Assembly: GCA_949987705.1 (NCBI GenBank)
Contig: OX465283.1
Location: forward strand, 167,043,850 to 167,107,849
DNA length: 64,000 nucleotides
Reading direction: 5' to 3'
From: Thereva unica
Taxonomy: Eukaryota; Arthropoda; Insecta; Diptera; Therevidae
The translations under genes were made by a program, and so were the position numbers. The notes under the pieces were generated by a model. It was not told the origin of the DNA and ran no database searches. It saw only the letters and a list, made by a program, of their open reading frames with translations. Below are positions 60,990-64,000 of the stretch, piece after piece (position 1 is the stretch's first letter; each line of letters begins with the position of its first letter).

Positions 60990-61560
60990 CCCGGTGTTTA
61001 TGTGAAGATTGCGAGGGTAAATTGAACAGAAGAAGCTCGGCAGTCGTCTTTCCGCATGCTCATCAAAACGAAAGTACGCCTTTATCGAAAGTTGAGCTTC
61101 CGATTCTTCTTTATGGATCGGAATCGTGAACCCTGCTCAAGCTGGACGCCAACATATTCGAGTTCTTCCAAATGCTTGGAGGCACTCCACGATCGCCTTC
61201 GAAACGAAACAGTTGGACACAGATGCAGACACAGATCGAAGAAGAAATACAAAAACGTCGTCTACGGTGGTTTGGACATGTTTGCCGAATAGATGATAAT
61301 CGCTTGCCACGTAAACTTCTTTGGCGAGGCAGACTGGAGAATTCCGTGATCGGCACCGAAGAAAACCTGGCTAAAGAGTAATGAAGGCGACTTAACGAAT
61401 CAACGATTATCAGTTGTCACCAAAAGTCGTCAAGGCAGGAAATGAATCGTGAATGGAGTTTGAGATCCAGCGGCATCGACACCAGCGTATCCGTTGCAGG
61501 GACGTCCCGTTTTGACCGCCAGCTAACGGATCAAAGAAGAAGATCGTCCACATTCCTGAT
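60990..61560 (+). pseudogene. LINE ORF2 C-terminal remnant (RTE/CR1-like)
   Basis: The region after the reverse-transcriptase core is recognisable in shifting frames. VKIARVN (about 61002) is followed by LIKTKVRLYRKLSF (61059), matching the family's RIAKAR and IKTKVRLY. LDANIFEFFQMLGG then appears near 61144. The 61172-61381 frame carries QTQIEEEIQKRRLRWFGHVC and RIDDNRLPRKLLWRG, the hallmark I--RRLRW-GHVLRM--NR-PRKAL tail. Degraded sequence to about 61550 includes the 3' segment shared with 49831-49892. Stops and frameshifts show it is not functional. Upstream RT blocks and endonuclease were not found. Clade is tentative. Confidence 0.82.
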
Positions 61561-64000
61561 TAGATCATATTCTTGGCATTGGCTTTATGGACATTGCAGA
61601 ATGAGTAATAAACAAACTTAAGCTCAATCATTTCACTATGTCGACACAGAAATCGACATACATAGTTGGCGTTCTTTCTGCGAAAACACGGTTGGTGACT
61701 TGAAACAATCAAATAAGCGCCATCCGTCGTCTTTTTCATAGTTTCAAACAATTATTATTGAACTTGTTGGTGTGTCCAGAAAATTGATATGTAGTCTTAG
61801 ATACGCAGTAAATGAAGCTATCGATTTATGTACTAAAAAACTGACACAAAAGTTTTTATTAGAAAATGTTTAATGACAGAAAAGTGGAAACGGAGCAAGG
61901 GACCAAAGGAGTGCATTATTTAAATACTGCATTGTCACTCCTTTCTTCCAAACTAGCTTTGTACGATCAGAAAATATGTTAGGCATCCGTTAAATCTGTA
62001 TTAATCACCATCAAGAGAATTGAATAAAAGCAATTTTCATTGAAAACTCTTGCCGAAAAGATATCGACCCGCAAATCCTCAATCCGTCACATGTTGCCAA
62101 AAAGGGAAAGTCAGCCAGGAGCTACAGGATGAAATGTAGCTACTTTTAACAATAACCAGTTTCAGAGTGCTTAATGCGAGTGGCTAGAAGATATTAAGGC
62201 AGTCTTTGCTGCTAGGAAATTCGCGGAACCACTACGTCTGACATCAATGTCAAATAAATTTAGGCGAGGCGCCACTAGAACTGGAGAATGTGGGTGATGT
62301 CAATGGTAACGACGTTATTAATTTCTACTTTGCCAAGTCGACTTACACTTAATGAGCGGGTTATTCTGCCTTTGAGTCGAACCGCACCCTCACTATTGGC
62401 ATCATGGTGTTGGCATAATTAGCCTCGTAACGCCCGCCAGCCCCCAACCCCCAGAGGAAGCGGCAGATTACCGCATATACGGAAGTAAGCTCAGTAACAC
62501 AATTATTTCGGCATGAGAATGTGTGACTGGCGCTGTTTGTGTACGGGATTGACTCACTATGGGTTATTCCTGTGCTGATATCCATTTTCAGCGCTTTTCA
62601 TGGAAGGGTTGAGAGTAGTATTGTTCGTTGGTTTTAATGATATCCCTACCCTAAGCCGCCCCCAGCTTGCTTGCAGCACTCGATTGTGCCACTAATTTTC
62701 CCAGATTAGGGTAAATGCAACATTGCGACTCTAAAGGAATGTGAGCCCGAGGAGGAATACCTGCGGCCCTGAATCGCTTTTATTCAGTTCCCTTGATGGG
62801 CCATGGGGGTGCTCCCCAGTCAAGGTAGAGTTACACTAATTGAGTAAAAATCTCCTAAAGCACCTCGCAAAGTCTGCAATTTGCTGTGCATTCCGGGAAA
62901 CCGGAGCGAGAATAACTTTCGCCAAAAGTTAGTGAAGTAAATTCCACAAAGTGCTTTAGTGTTGGGTTTTGCAATTTTGGAAACATTTGCACTAATTATA
63001 GGAGGATGAGGATAAGTCGGAAATTAAATCCTCTATAACACCCGCTGCATAGCATGAACACTTCCGAGAGCTGAACACATGCTCAAGGAAACGTCTAGCC
63101 TCAAGCATAGATATATCCTTCCACTAGTGTTTAGGCGCATTTGAGCACTTAATCTTCAATATCGCCTGGCGGGTAATCGATATAAATGTGATTTTGAAGA
63201 GCAATCGTTGTCACTGGTGGCGGTCCTCATTAGTTACCTCCTTCTGTCACATTATGCAGTCGTTTAAATTAAATACTCTTCCCCGGAGGAGAAGTGATGG
63301 TGATAATCTGTCATGCCCGTGCCTGTTCCCGCGTATATCGTAAATGATGGCACAAGAAAGTGCTAAAAACTTTTCCAGACTCCATTAAAACTTTTCCTCT
63401 TCTCGCCTGGGTATGGTTATTTCTGTGTAGAATCATTCCGAATGTACACACGCACGGTAAACACGTCGATAAGTAAATTCCCCACCCCCTTTGCGATTTT
63501 CCACCAATCTACCTTTAAAATATTTCTACGGATTTATTTAATCACTTTCGCGATTGTGGAGTGAAATTTCAATTTGAATGAAAGAGGCGATAAAAAATAG
63601 GAGGAAAGCTGATCAAATATCGCAGCGGTTTGTATCCATTCACCTGCATATGTGTGATTTAGTGATTGATTGCAGACGAGCAACACCCAGTCCTCCAGCA
63701 GGATTCCCACCTCTCCGACTTGGCAGTTGTTCGAAGAACCAAAGCGGGCATGAATTATGAGACTCCGTAATTCTATGCTGAAATCACAACAACGGAGTTA
63801 CCGTGTCGGGCCCATAAGCCCGCAGATCGGAATGATCAAAGGGAAAAATTTAATTTACAATATCCCCATTGAGAAAAAATTCCTCTTATACAAAATTAAA
63901 AAGTTTCCTTCTTTCACTCAAATCACTTCAAAGCATAACGAGAATATCTTTGTAATATCTTGCTCGCTGCCGGGGAAGTATCGATTTTCTCCAGCCGACT
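61561..64000. other. Unannotated tract to window end
   Basis: No recognised gene or repeat. A short hairpin GGAGTG...CACTCC brackets 61909-61942. The block from about 62360 to 63480 is complex and unique-looking, with chance-like frames only. Confidence 0.5.

Noticed and set aside
1..64000. Bacterial or phage-type systems (operons, CRISPR arrays, toxin-antitoxin, attachment sites)
   Set aside because: No long open frames, no ribosome-binding pattern and no spaced repeats. All content is eukaryotic mobile DNA and unannotated non-coding sequence.

Overview
The window looks like a stretch of nuclear genome from a metazoan, most likely an insect and plausibly a fly. The evidence is its repeat content: decayed R1/Jockey-type LINEs, a second LINE lineage, a Helitron, a mariner, a Penelope-type sequence, 5S- and tRNA-derived repeats and PIF/Harbinger-like MITEs. 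It is intron-poor or intergenic DNA. There are no operons, no rRNA operon, no CRISPR array and no open frame I would call an intact host gene. The open frames are short, overlap on both strands and mostly look like chance. The species call is an inference; nothing in the window names the host.

Layout. 1-7.2 kb is unannotated apart from a weak tRNA-like patch near 1.2 kb. At 7.2-7.64 kb lies a broken Helitron replicase (+). A MITE with long inverted arms sits at 10.58-10.76 kb. Between 13.17 and 15.86 kb is a transposon cluster: a 292-bp MITE, a LINE RNase H/C-terminal remnant (+), a tRNA-derived SINE (-) and a 155-bp MITE. From 16 to 24 kb nothing is recognised. The first of two copies of a 5S-rRNA-like repeat is at 24.26 kb and the second at 45.28 kb. 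At 31.47-32.08 kb is a LINE reverse-transcriptase remnant (-), followed by a possible TATA-bearing LTR at 32.3 kb. At 34.08 kb an E-box palindrome abuts a TATA box, 350-600 bp upstream of a decayed domain of uncertain family. A mariner transposase fragment (-) lies at 35.85-36.1 kb. Between 39.9 and 40.8 kb are a 115-bp MITE, a hAT-like end, a weak LINE fragment and a tRNA-like patch. At 49.29-49.77 kb an element with a hammerhead-ribozyme-like core, flanked by a 14-bp direct repeat, sits next to a LINE 3' end at 49.83 kb. The rest is a palindromic MITE at 51.8 kb, a LINE RT fragment (-) at 54.85-55.15 kb, a 69-copy perfect AAAAAC hexamer array bracketed by a 62-bp direct duplication at 59.9-60.5 kb, and a second-lineage LINE C-terminal remnant (+) at 61.0-61.55 kb.

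How the parts relate. Every recognisable coding remnant belongs to a mobile element and carries stops or frameshifts, so none should make a working enzyme. Three R1/Jockey-like fragments cover different, non-overlapping parts of one ORF2 (RT N-terminal half, RT C-terminal half, RNase H to C-terminus) and could come from one family. Two separate loci (49.8 and 61.5 kb) carry the same LINE 3' segment. Long tracts between the elements are complex, unique-looking DNA that may include conserved non-coding elements, but that cannot be shown from one sequence. I found no new multi-gene system. The most interesting items are the 5S-like repeat pair, the ribozyme-bearing insertion and the duplicated hexamer array.
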